From: Diploptera punctata
Taxonomy: Eukaryota > Arthropoda > Insecta > Blattodea > Blaberidae
Assembly (NCBI GenBank): GCA_030220185.1
Contig: JASPKZ010003844.1
Span: 1,905,001-1,969,000 of the forward strand
DNA: 64,000 nt
Direction of reading: 5' to 3'
In this document: positions 63,797-64,000 of the stretch, in pieces
Layout of the letters: each line of letters starts with the position of its first letter
How positions within the stretch are numbered: the stretch's first letter is position 1
Translations under genes and position numbers: made by a program
Notes under the pieces: generated by a model
The model's input: the letters and a program-made list of their open reading frames with translations, nothing else
The model's database searches: none
What the model was told of the DNA's origin: nothing

Positions 63797-64000
63797 GCGA
63801 CATTAGTATAAATAAATAATAATAATAATAATAGTGATAATAGAAGTAATAATAATAATAATATAAATAATAATAATAATAACAGTAATAATAGTAGTAA
63901 TAATAATAATAGTAGTGATAATAGAAGTAATAATAATAATAAATGCGACATTAGTATAAATAAATAAATAATAATAATAATAGCGATAATAATAATAATA
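63640..64000. repeat. Complex (AAT)n array with higher-order units
   Basis: AAT repeats with recurring CAGTAATAATAGTAGTAAT, GTGATAATAGAAGTAAT and AAATGCGACATTAGTATAAA inserts. The last insert occurs at 63793-63812 and 63950-63961 onward, so a larger unit of about 160 bp has duplicated. The array runs off the window. Confidence 0.9.

Noticed and set aside
63640..64000. CRISPR-like array
   Set aside because: The spacing repeats are AAT microsatellite units without unique spacers, and the genome is eukaryotic.

Overview
The window looks like intergenic DNA from a large, AT-rich, repeat-dense arthropod genome. The mix of 5'-truncated non-LTR retrotransposons, several tRNA-derived SINE families, Penelope-like elements, Tc1/mariner and pogo relics and Helitron-like ends suggests a polyneopteran insect such as a cockroach or termite. 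That taxonomic guess rests on recollection of similar repeats and is not proven. No host protein-coding gene, rRNA or CRISPR array could be supported; every protein signature seen is transposon-derived.

Layout. 0-10 kb: end of an RNase-H-type LINE (LINE-G, minus), a long decayed LINE-A copy (2.0-4.0 kb), a deleted Tc1/mariner element with TA duplications (4.2-5.0 kb), SINE pieces and a second LINE-A (8.9-9.7 kb). 10-20 kb: hairpin-ended element copy 1, several SINE-A copies (one split by a LINE-C tail), a 0.5-kb foldback (15.2-15.7 kb), a palindromic Penelope-like element with a 12-bp target duplication (16.2-18.8 kb), LINE-A and SINE-D. 20-30 kb: pogo relic with a SINE-E beside it, LINE-C, LINE-D, an element with 31-bp inverted ends and a tRNA-like core, two Helitron-like units (one carrying a gag-like ORF1 fragment), LINE-E, LINE-A. 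30-41 kb: LINE/SINE pieces joined at ATT microsatellites, a MITE holding a chimeric SINE, a second Penelope-type fragment (36.1-36.4 kb), pogo copy 2, and a LINE split by a duplicated tRNA-like sequence. 41-50 kb: LINE-G copy 2 with a minisatellite in its 3' UTR, SINE-D with a 15-bp duplication, a second foldback (46.2-46.7 kb), and the best-preserved LINE reverse transcriptase (LINE-B, 48.1-49.5 kb, minus). 50-64 kb: SINE-E, SINE-B, a Tc1-type element with 37-bp inverted repeats (52.6-53.7 kb), hairpin element copies 2 and 3, a LINE-B relative with a 34-bp duplication (55.8-57.8 kb), SINE-D, and LINE-A with a SINE insertion.

How the parts relate. Autonomous-type families (LINEs, Penelope, Tc1, pogo) are all broken here. 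SINEs and short inverted-repeat elements are presumably mobilised by relatives elsewhere. Nesting gives a partial time order: the Penelope element, SINE-D copies, SINE-H and SINE-E carry clean target duplications and are younger than the LINE-A, SINE-B and foldback sequence they interrupt. Family letters (LINE-A, SINE-A and so on) are local labels for this window, not database names.
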